DNA of 64,000 nucleotides from Bacteroidetes bacterium GWA2_32_17 (GTDB lineage Bacteria; Bacteroidota; Bacteroidia; Bacteroidales; GWA2-32-17): NCBI GenBank assembly GCA_001769035.1, contig MENF01000066.1, positions 1 to 64,000 of the forward strand, read 5' to 3'. Shown piece by piece: positions 54,094 to 62,367 of this stretch (position 1 is its first letter; each line of letters starts with the position of its first letter). The notes under the pieces were generated by a model. It saw only the letters and a program-made list of their open reading frames with translations, ran no database searches and was not told where the DNA came from. The position numbers and the translations under genes were made by a program.

Positions 54094-54119
54094 TAAACCT
54101 TTTTCTAAAAAAGTAGTCT
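54094..54119 (+). promoter_or_regulatory. ECF-sigma-like promoter 3
   Basis: AACC at 54096-54099, 16 bases, GTCT at 54116-54119, only 24 bases before the ATG at 54143. The spacing is identical to promoters 1 and 2. Confidence 0.6.
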
Positions 54120-54142
54120 TACAAAAAAAATGAATTAGTTTA

Positions 54143-54508
54143 ATGAAAATACTTTCGAGCATATTACTTTCTTTAATTATAATTATATCAACAAGTGGTA
54201 TTTTTGTTTCGGAGCATTTTTGTAGTAATAAATTAATGTCGGTTTCTTTTTTCACTAATGCTAAAAAATGTTGTGATAATAATTGCCCATATTGTAAAAA
54301 CATTAATCATTCTTATAAAGTAAAAACAAAAGTTATTCAATCGCAAACAATTAATTTAAAACCTAACAACAGTGTAACAGATTTGTTCTTACTTCCTTCA
54401 AATAAAGTATTTACATATATTACTATTCCTGATTTTTCTTTAGAAATAGTTATTCCTCCCCTCATAAAAGAGAACCTTAATATCCTTTTTTCAATTTTTA
54501 GATTATGA
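54143..54508 (+). CDS. HYC_CC_PP family protein, copy 2
   Basis: A 121-residue protein, the same length as copy 1, with SEHFCSNKL (Phe in place of Tyr), KKCCDNNCPYCKN and IPPLIKE. KVKTKV and STSGIF are also shared with copy 1. Signal sequence at the N-terminus. It precedes the metal-binding and Cus genes. Confidence 0.82.
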   Translation: MKILSSILLSLIIIISTSGIFVSEHFCSNKLMSVSFFTNAKKCCDNNCPYCKNINHSYKVKTKVIQSQTINLKPNNSVTDLFLLPSNKVFTYITIPDFSLEIVIPPLIKENLNILFSIFRL

Positions 54509-54517
54509 TTATTGTAA

Positions 54518-54548
54518 TTTGTTAAATACTTTAACAAATTTAACTTTG
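54518..54548 (+). promoter_or_regulatory. Housekeeping-type promoter of the metal block, overlapping a hairpin
   Basis: TTTG at 54518-54521, exactly 19 bases, then TAACTTTG at 54541-54548: a full match to the Bacteroidota consensus. The hairpin AATTTGTTAA / TTAACAAATT (54516-54540) covers the -33 box and spacer; it may be a terminator for the upstream gene or an operator. Confidence 0.6.
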
Positions 54549-54606
54549 TTATTTGTTTTCATTATGTAAAACAAATAACTTATTATCAATAATAATAATT
54601 TTAAAA

Positions 54607-55023
54607 ATGAAAAAAATGAAAAACAAAAAATTTTTTCGCAAAAACATTTTAACGTCAATATTATTGACATTATTAATGGTTTCATTTGGTACCGCTTATT
54701 CACAATGTGGCGGAGGGCATAATCATAGTAAAAGCAGTTCAACAAAAAGTGTTGATAACAATGATGTAAATGCAATAAAAGATAGTACAAAAACATATAC
54801 CTGCTCAATGCACTCCGAAGTAATTTCCGACAAACCGGGTAAATGTCCAAAATGTGGAATGGAATTGATTTTAAAAAATTCAGAATCAACTCAAAATATG
54901 AATTTGGGTTGTATGGGTATGATGCATGGCGAAAAAGGAAAACATAAGGGAATGATGTACGTTGCAGGCGGTGTAATTATGGTGGCTATGATGACGGTAT
55001 TTATGTTCTTAAGAATTAATTAA
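54607..55023 (+). CDS. Membrane-anchored heavy-metal-binding-domain protein 1
   Basis: About 138 residues from the ATG at 54607 (a second ATG at 54616 is also possible). A signal sequence (to AYSQ) is followed by CGGGHNHSKSS and a heavy-metal-binding domain YTCSMHSEVISDKPGKCPKC-GMELI, with Cys and Met ligands for copper or similar metals. A C-terminal membrane helix (GVIMVAMMTVFMFLRI) ends it. First gene after the promoter at 54518. Confidence 0.85.
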   Translation: MKKMKNKKFFRKNILTSILLTLLMVSFGTAYSQCGGGHNHSKSSSTKSVDNNDVNAIKDSTKTYTCSMHSEVISDKPGKCPKCGMELILKNSESTQNMNLGCMGMMHGEKGKHKGMMYVAGGVIMVAMMTVFMFLRIN

Positions 55024-55061
55024 TTTATTTTTAAACTAAATTCACAAAAAAAAATAATATT

Positions 55062-55538
55062 ATGGTAAACACATTTCATCCTTTGTTTGTGCATTTCCCT
55101 ATAGCATTATTAATTGTTTCGGGAATTATTGCACTTATTGATTTGCTAAAAGGCAATGAGCAATTAAAAAAAATAATATTATGGAATTTAATATTTGCAT
55201 TAATAAGTTTTATTTTTACTATTAGTTCAGGTTTCTTTGATGCAAACGCAATTCCGCATAACGAAACTATACATAAAATAATGGAAGTTCACGAAAAAAT
55301 CGGCATATTGTTATTTGCAATAACTTTCATTTTAACAATGTGGCTCATAATAAGAATTTCAAAAATGACTAAATTAGAAAACTTATTATTTGTAATTTTA
55401 CTTTGGTTCGCAATGGCTTTGGTTAGCTATAATGGTTACCTTGGTGGTAAAATGGTTTACGAAAATGGTGCCGGTATAAAGCCAATGCAAAATTCCTTTA
55501 TATTACAGGAAGCCGAAAAGCACGAACATGAGCATTAA
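55062..55538 (+). CDS. DUF2231 membrane protein
   Basis: A 158-residue protein with four membrane helices. It opens with FHPLFVHFPIALLIVSG, the typical DUF2231 start with HP-x-x-VHFP, then GNEQLKKIILWNLIFAL, MEVHEKIGILLFAI and VSYNGYLGGKMVYENGAG, and has a His/Glu tail (EKHEHEH) that could bind metal. Found with heme, cytochrome and copper genes in many bacteria; function not established. Confidence 0.88.
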   Translation: MVNTFHPLFVHFPIALLIVSGIIALIDLLKGNEQLKKIILWNLIFALISFIFTISSGFFDANAIPHNETIHKIMEVHEKIGILLFAITFILTMWLIIRISKMTKLENLLFVILLWFAMALVSYNGYLGGKMVYENGAGIKPMQNSFILQEAEKHEHEH

Positions 55539-55562
55539 ATAATAAATTAACAATAACCTCAA

Positions 55563-55597
55563 AGTCCTCTCCTTTGGAGAGGATTTAGGTGAGGTCA
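55563..55597 (+). repeat. Intergenic copy of the CCTCTCC/GGAGAGG palindromic repeat
   Basis: AGTCCTCTCCTTTGGAGAGG followed by ATTTAGGTGAGGTCA. It is the same type of element that is found inside the sorting-domain coding sequences at 21488, 23386 and 27580, here in the 75-base gap between two genes. Confidence 0.75.
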
Positions 55598-55613
55598 ATA
55601 AAAAAAATAAAAA

Positions 55614-56000
55614 ATGAATTACTATTTTAATAAAACCGTAAAAATGTCCTTCGAGGATGCAGAAATTAAAGTAATTGAAGCATTAAAATCAGAAGGTTTT
55701 GGTGTATTAACCGAAATTGATGTTCAGGCAACATTAAAGAAAAAGCTTGATGTTGATTTTAGGAGGTACAAAATACTTGGTGCCTGTAATCCGCCTTTTG
55801 CATACAAAGCATTGCAGGCAGAAGATAAAATTGGTCTTTTACTGCCCTGCAACATTGTTATTCAAGAAAAATCTGACAAAACAATTGAAGTTGCAGCAAT
55901 AAATCCTCTTGCATCAATGGAAGTAGTAGGTAACGAAAAGTTAACTGAAATAGCAAAAGAAGTTCAATCTAAATTAAATAACGTTATTAAATCAATTTAA
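55614..56000 (+). CDS. DUF302 domain protein
   Basis: A 128-residue protein without a signal peptide. It has the DUF302 pattern: SFEDAEIKVIEALKSEGFGV, EIDVQATLKKKLDVDF, YKILGACNPPFAYKAL (with the conserved CNP) and LLLPCNIVIQEK. The two Cys could bind a metal or carry redox chemistry. Commonly near copper and heavy-metal export genes; function unknown. Confidence 0.92.
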   Translation: MNYYFNKTVKMSFEDAEIKVIEALKSEGFGVLTEIDVQATLKKKLDVDFRRYKILGACNPPFAYKALQAEDKIGLLLPCNIVIQEKSDKTIEVAAINPLASMEVVGNEKLTEIAKEVQSKLNNVIKSI

Positions 56001-56012
56001 ATTTTTAAAATC

Positions 56013-56276
56013 ATGAAAGCAAAAAACAGTTTTCTAATTATTATTGCTTTAGTATTAACTTTAGCATTAAGTTCTTGCAGTACACAAGAAGAAAAAAGTA
56101 CAGAACAAAGTTCAAATTCCGAAAAAGTTACTTACACTTGCCCAATGCATCCCGAAGTTACCAGCGATATAGCAGACAAATGCCCAAAGTGCGGAATGGA
56201 ATTAGTACAGAATGAAGCCCATGAACACGAAGCCCATGAGCACGATATGGATAATGACACAATGAAAATGGAATAA
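56013..56276 (+). CDS. Heavy-metal-binding-domain lipoprotein 2
   Basis: An 87-residue lipoprotein with lipobox ALSSC (Cys22). A Ser/Glu-rich linker is followed by one heavy-metal-binding domain, YTCPMHPEVTSDIADKCPKC then GMEL, and a tail of His and Asp (HEHEAHEHDMDNDTMKME). Starts 12 bp after the DUF302 gene. Confidence 0.88.
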   Translation: MKAKNSFLIIIALVLTLALSSCSTQEEKSTEQSSNSEKVTYTCPMHPEVTSDIADKCPKCGMELVQNEAHEHEAHEHDMDNDTMKME

Positions 56277-56360
56277 ATGTAATTATTTAATTGTAACTAT
56301 TCAAAGTAATATTACTAATATTATAACAATGAGTAGTTACAATTATTAAAAAAAAATATT

Positions 56361-56948
56361 ATGAACGCAAAATCATATTTTAAGGTTACGCTAATAATTG
56401 TTATTATACAGTTATTTACATCTGCTTTATTGTATAGTCAACACAACCATGGCGGTAGCGTTGGTGACGGTACAGGTCACCAAAACCATAGCGCAAGTGC
56501 TACTAATAGCACACCTGCTGTAAATAAATTTTCTTCTTTTGGAGGTACAGTAAAAAAAGTTGGAAAATATAATATCGAAATGGTTTTTCAACCAATGATG
56601 AAAACCGACCCTTTAATTTTTTTTCTGATGAATAAAAAAGGCAAACCGGTAAACAACCAGGGAATTACAGGTAAAACAGAATTTACATATTCCGATAATA
56701 GTACCGAAACAGCAGTATTGAAGCCAAAAGGTGAAAACGGATTTGTTGCACAGATGAATAAGAAAAATCAGTCATTTATATGCAAACTGACTTTAAAAAT
56801 AAATGATGAAAACATTACAGAAAATTTTCATGGCAGCAGTGCCGAAAATGCAATTAGTTATACATGTTCTATGCATCCTGAAATAACAAATAATAAACAT
56901 GGAAGTTGCCCTAAATGCGGAATGGAATTAGTAAAAAAAAATGAATAA
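56361..56948 (+). CDS. Secreted heavy-metal-binding-domain protein 3
   Basis: A 195-residue protein with a signal peptide (to LYSQ), then a His/Gly/Ser linker (HNHGGSVGDGTGHQNHS), a beta domain at about 60-155 (KYNIEMVFQPMMKTDPLIFF, FTYSDNSTETAVL) and a C-terminal heavy-metal-binding domain (YTCSMHPEITNNKHGSCPKC then GMELV). The middle part resembles periplasmic domains linked to copper export in Bacteroidota, but no certain family is recognised. Confidence 0.82.
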   Translation: MNAKSYFKVTLIIVIIQLFTSALLYSQHNHGGSVGDGTGHQNHSASATNSTPAVNKFSSFGGTVKKVGKYNIEMVFQPMMKTDPLIFFLMNKKGKPVNNQGITGKTEFTYSDNSTETAVLKPKGENGFVAQMNKKNQSFICKLTLKINDENITENFHGSSAENAISYTCSMHPEITNNKHGSCPKCGMELVKKNE

Positions 56949-56954
56949 AATAAA

Positions 56955-58289
56955 ATGAATGTTTTACCCAAAATAATATTTTATTGGCTGTTAGCTACTG
57001 AAACTATTACTGGATATGCTCAAATATGGCAACCAGTAGGTAATGGTTTCGACAATGCAGTTTTAACTTTATTAAATGATTCTTCTAACAACTTACTATA
57101 TGCTGGCGGTTCTTTCGATACAGCCGATGGTAGTGATTGTAGCAGAATATCAAAATGGAATAATTCATACTGGGATACAATTGGAACAGGTTTATCAAAT
57201 GGAAATGTTAACACAATGACAATTTATAACAATATGCTTTATACTGGTGGTTCGTTTACCAATGCTGGAAATAAAATAAGGAGATTTTTAACTAGATGGA
57301 ATGGTGTTTCATGGGATTCAATAGCTTTTACAACCAGCAATTGTTTTGTAAATGAAATGCTTGAATACAATGGTGAATTATATGTTGGCGGAGGTTTCCC
57401 TATTGCAGGCGGAATTCAGGTTAACAATATTGCACGATTTGATGGAAGTCAATGGGACTCGGTTGGTGCCGGAACAAATAACAGAATATATACTATGGCG
57501 ATTTATAACAACGAGCTATATATTGGCGGTTGGTTCGATACAGCAGGTGGAATGCCAGCAAATTATATTGCAAAATGGAATGGAATTAACTGGTCAAATG
57601 TTGGAAATGGAACAAATAACAGAGTTTTTGCTTTGGAAGTTTATAATAACGAGTTATATGTTGGTGGTTTATTCGATACTGTCGGCGGAGCTTATGTTAA
57701 TCATTTAGCAAAATGGAACGGAAGTAATTGGTCGGCTGTTGGGAACGGTTTAAATGGGCAGGTAAATACTTTATATTCATATAAAAACAATTTATACATA
57801 GGTGGCTATTTTACAATTGCCGGCTCAACTAATGCAAATAAAATTGCTGTTTTTGATGGAAATAATTATTTGCCAATGGATAGCGGTTTTAATGATGCCG
57901 TTAGCTCAATTACTTCATATAATAACGAAATTATTGCAGGAGGTTATTTTACTCAGTCTGATGTAAACATTGTTAAATATATTGCAAAGTGGAAAATTAT
58001 TGATAATATTGAGAATATAACAAATGATAATGTTGAAGTTATTGCTTATCCTAACCCTTTTCGTGAGAGTACAATATTACAAATAAATAATTCTTCAATA
58101 ACTTATTGCAAAATAAACATATATGATACTTTTGGAAAGAAAGTAAAATTTAATATAATAAAAGAAAAAAATATGTTTGTATTAACTCGGAGAAATATTC
58201 CTAACGGTATTTATTTTTACAAAATTGTTTTTAAAGATAATATTAATAATAAAGTAAATAATTTAATGGGTAAATTAATTGTTCAATAA
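56955..58289 (+). CDS. Secreted beta-propeller (delta-60-like) protein with T9SS sorting domain
   Basis: A 444-residue protein with a signal peptide (to GYAQ). Seven or so repeats of about 45 residues follow the pattern LYVGGxFDTAGGxxxNxIAKWNGxxWSxVGxG, e.g. LYIGGWFDTAGGMPANYIAK and LYVGGLFDTVGGAYVNHLAK, giving a beta-propeller. The sorting domain (AYPNPFRESTILQI, IYDTFGKKVKF, IPNGIYFYKIVF) ends at KLIVQ. It starts 6 bp after the metal-binding gene, so it is probably in the same transcript. Confidence 0.82.
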   Translation: MNVLPKIIFYWLLATETITGYAQIWQPVGNGFDNAVLTLLNDSSNNLLYAGGSFDTADGSDCSRISKWNNSYWDTIGTGLSNGNVNTMTIYNNMLYTGGSFTNAGNKIRRFLTRWNGVSWDSIAFTTSNCFVNEMLEYNGELYVGGGFPIAGGIQVNNIARFDGSQWDSVGAGTNNRIYTMAIYNNELYIGGWFDTAGGMPANYIAKWNGINWSNVGNGTNNRVFALEVYNNELYVGGLFDTVGGAYVNHLAKWNGSNWSAVGNGLNGQVNTLYSYKNNLYIGGYFTIAGSTNANKIAVFDGNNYLPMDSGFNDAVSSITSYNNEIIAGGYFTQSDVNIVKYIAKWKIIDNIENITNDNVEVIAYPNPFRESTILQINNSSITYCKINIYDTFGKKVKFNIIKEKNMFVLTRRNIPNGIYFYKIVFKDNINNKVNNLMGKLIVQ

Positions 58290-58329
58290 TTTTAATAAAT
58301 AAATTGGTATAATAATAACAAAGTAAATA

Positions 58330-61300
58330 ATGTTAAAATTTTTAATAAAATATTTTCTCGAAAACAGATTTGTTTCAATTTTATTGCTACTGATATTTAT
58401 TATTTGGGGATTAGTTTCGTCGCCATTCGATTGGAATTTAGGATTTTTACCACATAATCCCATTGCTGTTGATGCAATTCCCGACATCGGCGATAATCAG
58501 CAAATTATTGCTACCGAGTGGATGGGACGAAATCCAAAAGATATCGAAGACCAAATTACATATCCACTTTCTTCTGCCCTGCTTGGTATTCCCGGTATTA
58601 AAACAATTCGCAGTACTTCAATGTTCGGAATGTCTTTTATTTACATTATTTTTAAAGATGAAGTTGAGTTTTACTGGAGCCGTTCACGAATCCTCGAAAA
58701 ACTTAATTCATTACCACCGAGTACGTTGCCTGCCGGTGTTCAGCCTACATTAGGTCCAGATGCAACTGCACTCGGACAAATATTTTGGTACACACTCGAA
58801 GGAAGAGATGAAAAAACAGGAAAACCAGCAGGTGGTTGGGACCCACAAGAATTAAGAACAATTCAGGATTATTATGTAAAATACGCATTGGCAACTGCCG
58901 ATGGTGTTTCTGAAGTTGCTTCGGTTGGTGGCTATGTAAAAGAATATCAGGTTGACATCAATCCAGATGCAATGAAATCCTTTAAGGTAACCGTTATGGA
59001 TATAATGGAAGCTGTTAAAAAGTCTAATCTTGATATTGGTGCTGAAACTATTGAGCTAAATAAAGTTGAATATGTTATAAGAGGTTTGGGTTATATTAAA
59101 ACTCTTGACGATTTAAAGAACGCTGTTATAACAGAGCGGAATAATGTTCCTGTAAGAATTAAAGATGTTGCAGAAGTTTCTTTTGGTCCTGCTACCCGAC
59201 GTGGCGGACTCGATAAAAGCGGCTCCGAAGCTGCTGGAGCTGTTGTTGTTGCAAGATACGGTTCTAATCCGTTGGCTGTTATTAACAATGTAAAAAATAA
59301 AATAAAGGAAGTTTCAGTAGGCTTACCAAGTAAAAAACTTGCCGACGGAACTGTGTCAAAAGTAACTATTGTTCCGTTTTACGACCGTACCGATTTAATT
59401 AAAGAAACAATAGGCACACTTGAATCTGCCCTATCTCACGAAACATTAATTTCTGTTCTTGTAATTATTATTTTGTTATTGAATTTAAGGGCTTCATTTG
59501 TTGTTTCTTTTCTGTTACCTATTGCAGTTTTAATGGCATTTATTGCAATGAAATTATTTCATATTGATGCAAATATTGTTGCCTTATCGGGTATTGCTAT
59601 TGCTATCGGTGTTATGGTTGATATGGGAATTGTTGATGTTGAGAATGTTACGCGGCACATGGAAATGCCCGGAAATAATAACTTAAAAGGTGAAAAATTA
59701 ATTAAGTTAATTTATGATGCCAATATCGAAGTTAGAGCTGCTGTAACAGTTGCACTTGCAACAACAATTGTTAGCTTTTTACCTGTTTTTACAATGGAAG
59801 CTGCCGAAGGAAAACTTTTTCAACCTTTAGCATTTACTAAAACATTTGCACTTTTATCATCATATATTCTTGGGATTGTTGTATTACCTACATTAGTATA
59901 TTTTCTTTATTCTATCTCATTCGATAAAAAAACAATAAGCCGTTACTGGAATATTTGCTTAATTGTTATTGCAACGTGCCTTATAATATTTTGGCAAAAT
60001 TGGATTGCCATATCATTAATTTTAATAAGTATTAACAATCTGCTAGAATTTAAATGGACTGAAAGTTGGAAAAAATATGTTAATTTAATAAACATATTGA
60101 TTGTTTCATTAGTTGTTGTTTATTTTCTGTCTTACGAGTGGCTTCCGATGGGTGCTCATAATTCACTTTTAATTAATTTTTTATTTGTTATAGGAATTGT
60201 AATAATTATTTTAACTCCATTAATTTTAATAACCCATTTCTACGAAAGAATCCTTAACTGGTGCTTAAGGAACAGATGGAAATTTTTTATGATTCCAATT
60301 TTTACTGTTTCTTTAGGCATTATTATATGGCTTGGTTTTAATAAAAGTTTTGGATTTATTTCAACTGGAATTGAAAAGTTAGGTTGGAATGTTAAACAAA
60401 CTTCATTATGGCAAAAAGCACAATCTACATTTCCCGGATTAGGCAATGAATTTATGCCCGCATTAGACGAGGGGTCATATCTTTTAATGCCAACAAGTAT
60501 GCCTCATGCAGGAATCGAGAAAAATATTGAGTATGTTAGAACATTAGACAAAAGATTAAACAGCATCCCCGAAGTTGATGTGTCTGTTGGTAAGTGGGGA
60601 AGAGTAAATTCTGCATTAGACCCTGCTCCTGTGCAGATGTTTGAAAATACAATTAATTACAAACCCGAATATATTCTTAGTAATGAGGGACATAGAATGA
60701 GATTTAAAGTTGATGAAAATGAAAATTATTTGATAGATATAAATAAGGTTAAAGAACAGATTACCCTTGATTATAGCAATAACAAATCAAATATAAAAGT
60801 TATATCTTTAGAAAATAAAACTAGTGAAACTGAAATAGAATTTGATAAAATAAAAGAGATTAAATTTAATAAAGAAAATATTGAATTTATTGTTTTGGTG
60901 AATAATAATTGGCTCGTTGTTCAAAATTATAGGGCAAATAATATTTTAAAATTTATATTTAAAAATTTTAAAATATTTCTAATAAATGATAATAATGGCG
61001 AATATTTTAGGCAATGGCGGAAAGAAATTAAATCGCCAGATGATATTTGGAACGAAATTGTAAATGTAACAAATATTCCGGGATTAACTTCGGCACCTAA
61101 ATTACAACCTATTCAGGCACGGTTAGTGATGCTTTCAACCGGAATGCGTGCACCAATGGGATTGAAAGTTTATGGACCCGATTTAGAAACTATTGAAAAA
61201 GCAGGATTGCAATTTGAAAATATTTTAAAAGAAATTCCAGATATTAAGGTCTCGTCTGTATTTTACGATAGAGCTGTTGGTGCACCATATTTGGAAATTA

Positions 61301-62358
61301 AGTTAAATCGAGAGGATATTTCGAGATATGGAATGAAAGTTAGTGATATTCAGGATGTGTTGCAAAGTGCAGTAGGCGGGATGGTTTTAGCAAACACAGT
61401 TGAAGGACGTGAACGTTTTCCAATTCGTGTAAGATATGCTCGTGAATTACGTACTACACCTGAAGATTTGAAAAATATTTTAGTGCCTTCGATGTCGGGA
61501 GTTCAAATACCTTTAGGGCAATTGGCAGATATAACATATACTCGAGGACCACAAATGATTCGTAGCGAAAATACTTTTTTAAACGGTTATGTTATTTTCG
61601 ATAAACAAACAGATATTGCTGAGGTTGATGTTGTTGAAAAAGCCGATGAATATATTAAAAGTAAAATAAAATCGGGTGAATTAGTTTTATCTAAAGGAGT
61701 TTCGTATCAATTTGCAGGTAATTACGAGCAACAGTTAAGAGCTACAAAAAAACTTCTATTGGTTATACCTATTAGTCTGGGAATAATATTCTTATTGTTA
61801 TTTTTTCAGTTTAAAACAATTACTGCATCTTCAATTCATTTTTCGGGTGTATTTGTAGCATTTGCAGGTGGTTTTATGATGATTTGGTTATACTCACAAC
61901 CATGGTTTTTAAATTTTTCGGTATCTGGTGTCAATATGAGAGATTTATTTCAAATACATACCATTAATTTGAGCGTTGCTGTTTGGGTTGGATTTATTTC
62001 GCTTTTCGGAATTGCTACTAATGATGGAGTAATTATGGGAACATATATTCATCAGGTTTTTGAAGATAAAAAACCAAATACTATAATTGCTGTTAGAGAA
62101 GCTGTTGTTGAAGCCGGTAAAAAAAGAGTTCGTCCTGCATTAATGACCGCTGCCTGTGCTATTATTGCTTTACTACCGGTTTTAACTTCTACAGGAAAGG
62201 GGTCTGATATAATGGTACCAATTGCAATTCCTACTTTTGGCGGAATGATTATTCAAATGATGACAATTTTTGTTGTTCCTGTATTGCAATGTGTTTGGCG
62301 TGAAGGTGCTATTAAAAGACAACTGAAAAAAGAACAAACAAAGACTTCTGTAATTTAA
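58330..62358 (+). CDS. cusA: CusA/CzcA-type heavy-metal efflux RND transporter
   Basis: A 1342-residue inner-membrane pump that drives monovalent or divalent metal out with protons. Hallmarks are DAIPDIGDNQQII, EDQITYPLSSALLGIPGIK, RSTSMFGMSFIY, LGPDATALGQIFWYTL, VMVDMGIVDVENV, MPALDEGSYLLMPTSMPHAG and LSTGMRAPMG. The Met clusters fit copper or silver. E. coli CusA has about 1047 residues. The extra length comes from an extended membrane segment at about 535-640 and an insertion at about 785-895 (DENENYLIDINKVKEQ, EYFRQWRKEIKS). It is followed within 10 bp by a TolC gene. Confidence 0.95.
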   Translation: MLKFLIKYFLENRFVSILLLLIFIIWGLVSSPFDWNLGFLPHNPIAVDAIPDIGDNQQIIATEWMGRNPKDIEDQITYPLSSALLGIPGIKTIRSTSMFGMSFIYIIFKDEVEFYWSRSRILEKLNSLPPSTLPAGVQPTLGPDATALGQIFWYTLEGRDEKTGKPAGGWDPQELRTIQDYYVKYALATADGVSEVASVGGYVKEYQVDINPDAMKSFKVTVMDIMEAVKKSNLDIGAETIELNKVEYVIRGLGYIKTLDDLKNAVITERNNVPVRIKDVAEVSFGPATRRGGLDKSGSEAAGAVVVARYGSNPLAVINNVKNKIKEVSVGLPSKKLADGTVSKVTIVPFYDRTDLIKETIGTLESALSHETLISVLVIIILLLNLRASFVVSFLLPIAVLMAFIAMKLFHIDANIVALSGIAIAIGVMVDMGIVDVENVTRHMEMPGNNNLKGEKLIKLIYDANIEVRAAVTVALATTIVSFLPVFTMEAAEGKLFQPLAFTKTFALLSSYILGIVVLPTLVYFLYSISFDKKTISRYWNICLIVIATCLIIFWQNWIAISLILISINNLLEFKWTESWKKYVNLINILIVSLVVVYFLSYEWLPMGAHNSLLINFLFVIGIVIIILTPLILITHFYERILNWCLRNRWKFFMIPIFTVSLGIIIWLGFNKSFGFISTGIEKLGWNVKQTSLWQKAQSTFPGLGNEFMPALDEGSYLLMPTSMPHAGIEKNIEYVRTLDKRLNSIPEVDVSVGKWGRVNSALDPAPVQMFENTINYKPEYILSNEGHRMRFKVDENENYLIDINKVKEQITLDYSNNKSNIKVISLENKTSETEIEFDKIKEIKFNKENIEFIVLVNNNWLVVQNYRANNILKFIFKNFKIFLINDNNGEYFRQWRKEIKSPDDIWNEIVNVTNIPGLTSAPKLQPIQARLVMLSTGMRAPMGLKVYGPDLETIEKAGLQFENILKEIPDIKVSSVFYDRAVGAPYLEIKLNREDISRYGMKVSDIQDVLQSAVGGMVLANTVEGRERFPIRVRYARELRTTPEDLKNILVPSMSGVQIPLGQLADITYTRGPQMIRSENTFLNGYVIFDKQTDIAEVDVVEKADEYIKSKIKSGELVLSKGVSYQFAGNYEQQLRATKKLLLVIPISLGIIFLLLFFQFKTITASSIHFSGVFVAFAGGFMMIWLYSQPWFLNFSVSGVNMRDLFQIHTINLSVAVWVGFISLFGIATNDGVIMGTYIHQVFEDKKPNTIIAVREAVVEAGKKRVRPALMTAACAIIALLPVLTSTGKGSDIMVPIAIPTFGGMIIQMMTIFVVPVLQCVWREGAIKRQLKKEQTKTSVI

Positions 62359-62367
62359 ATTATTGTT

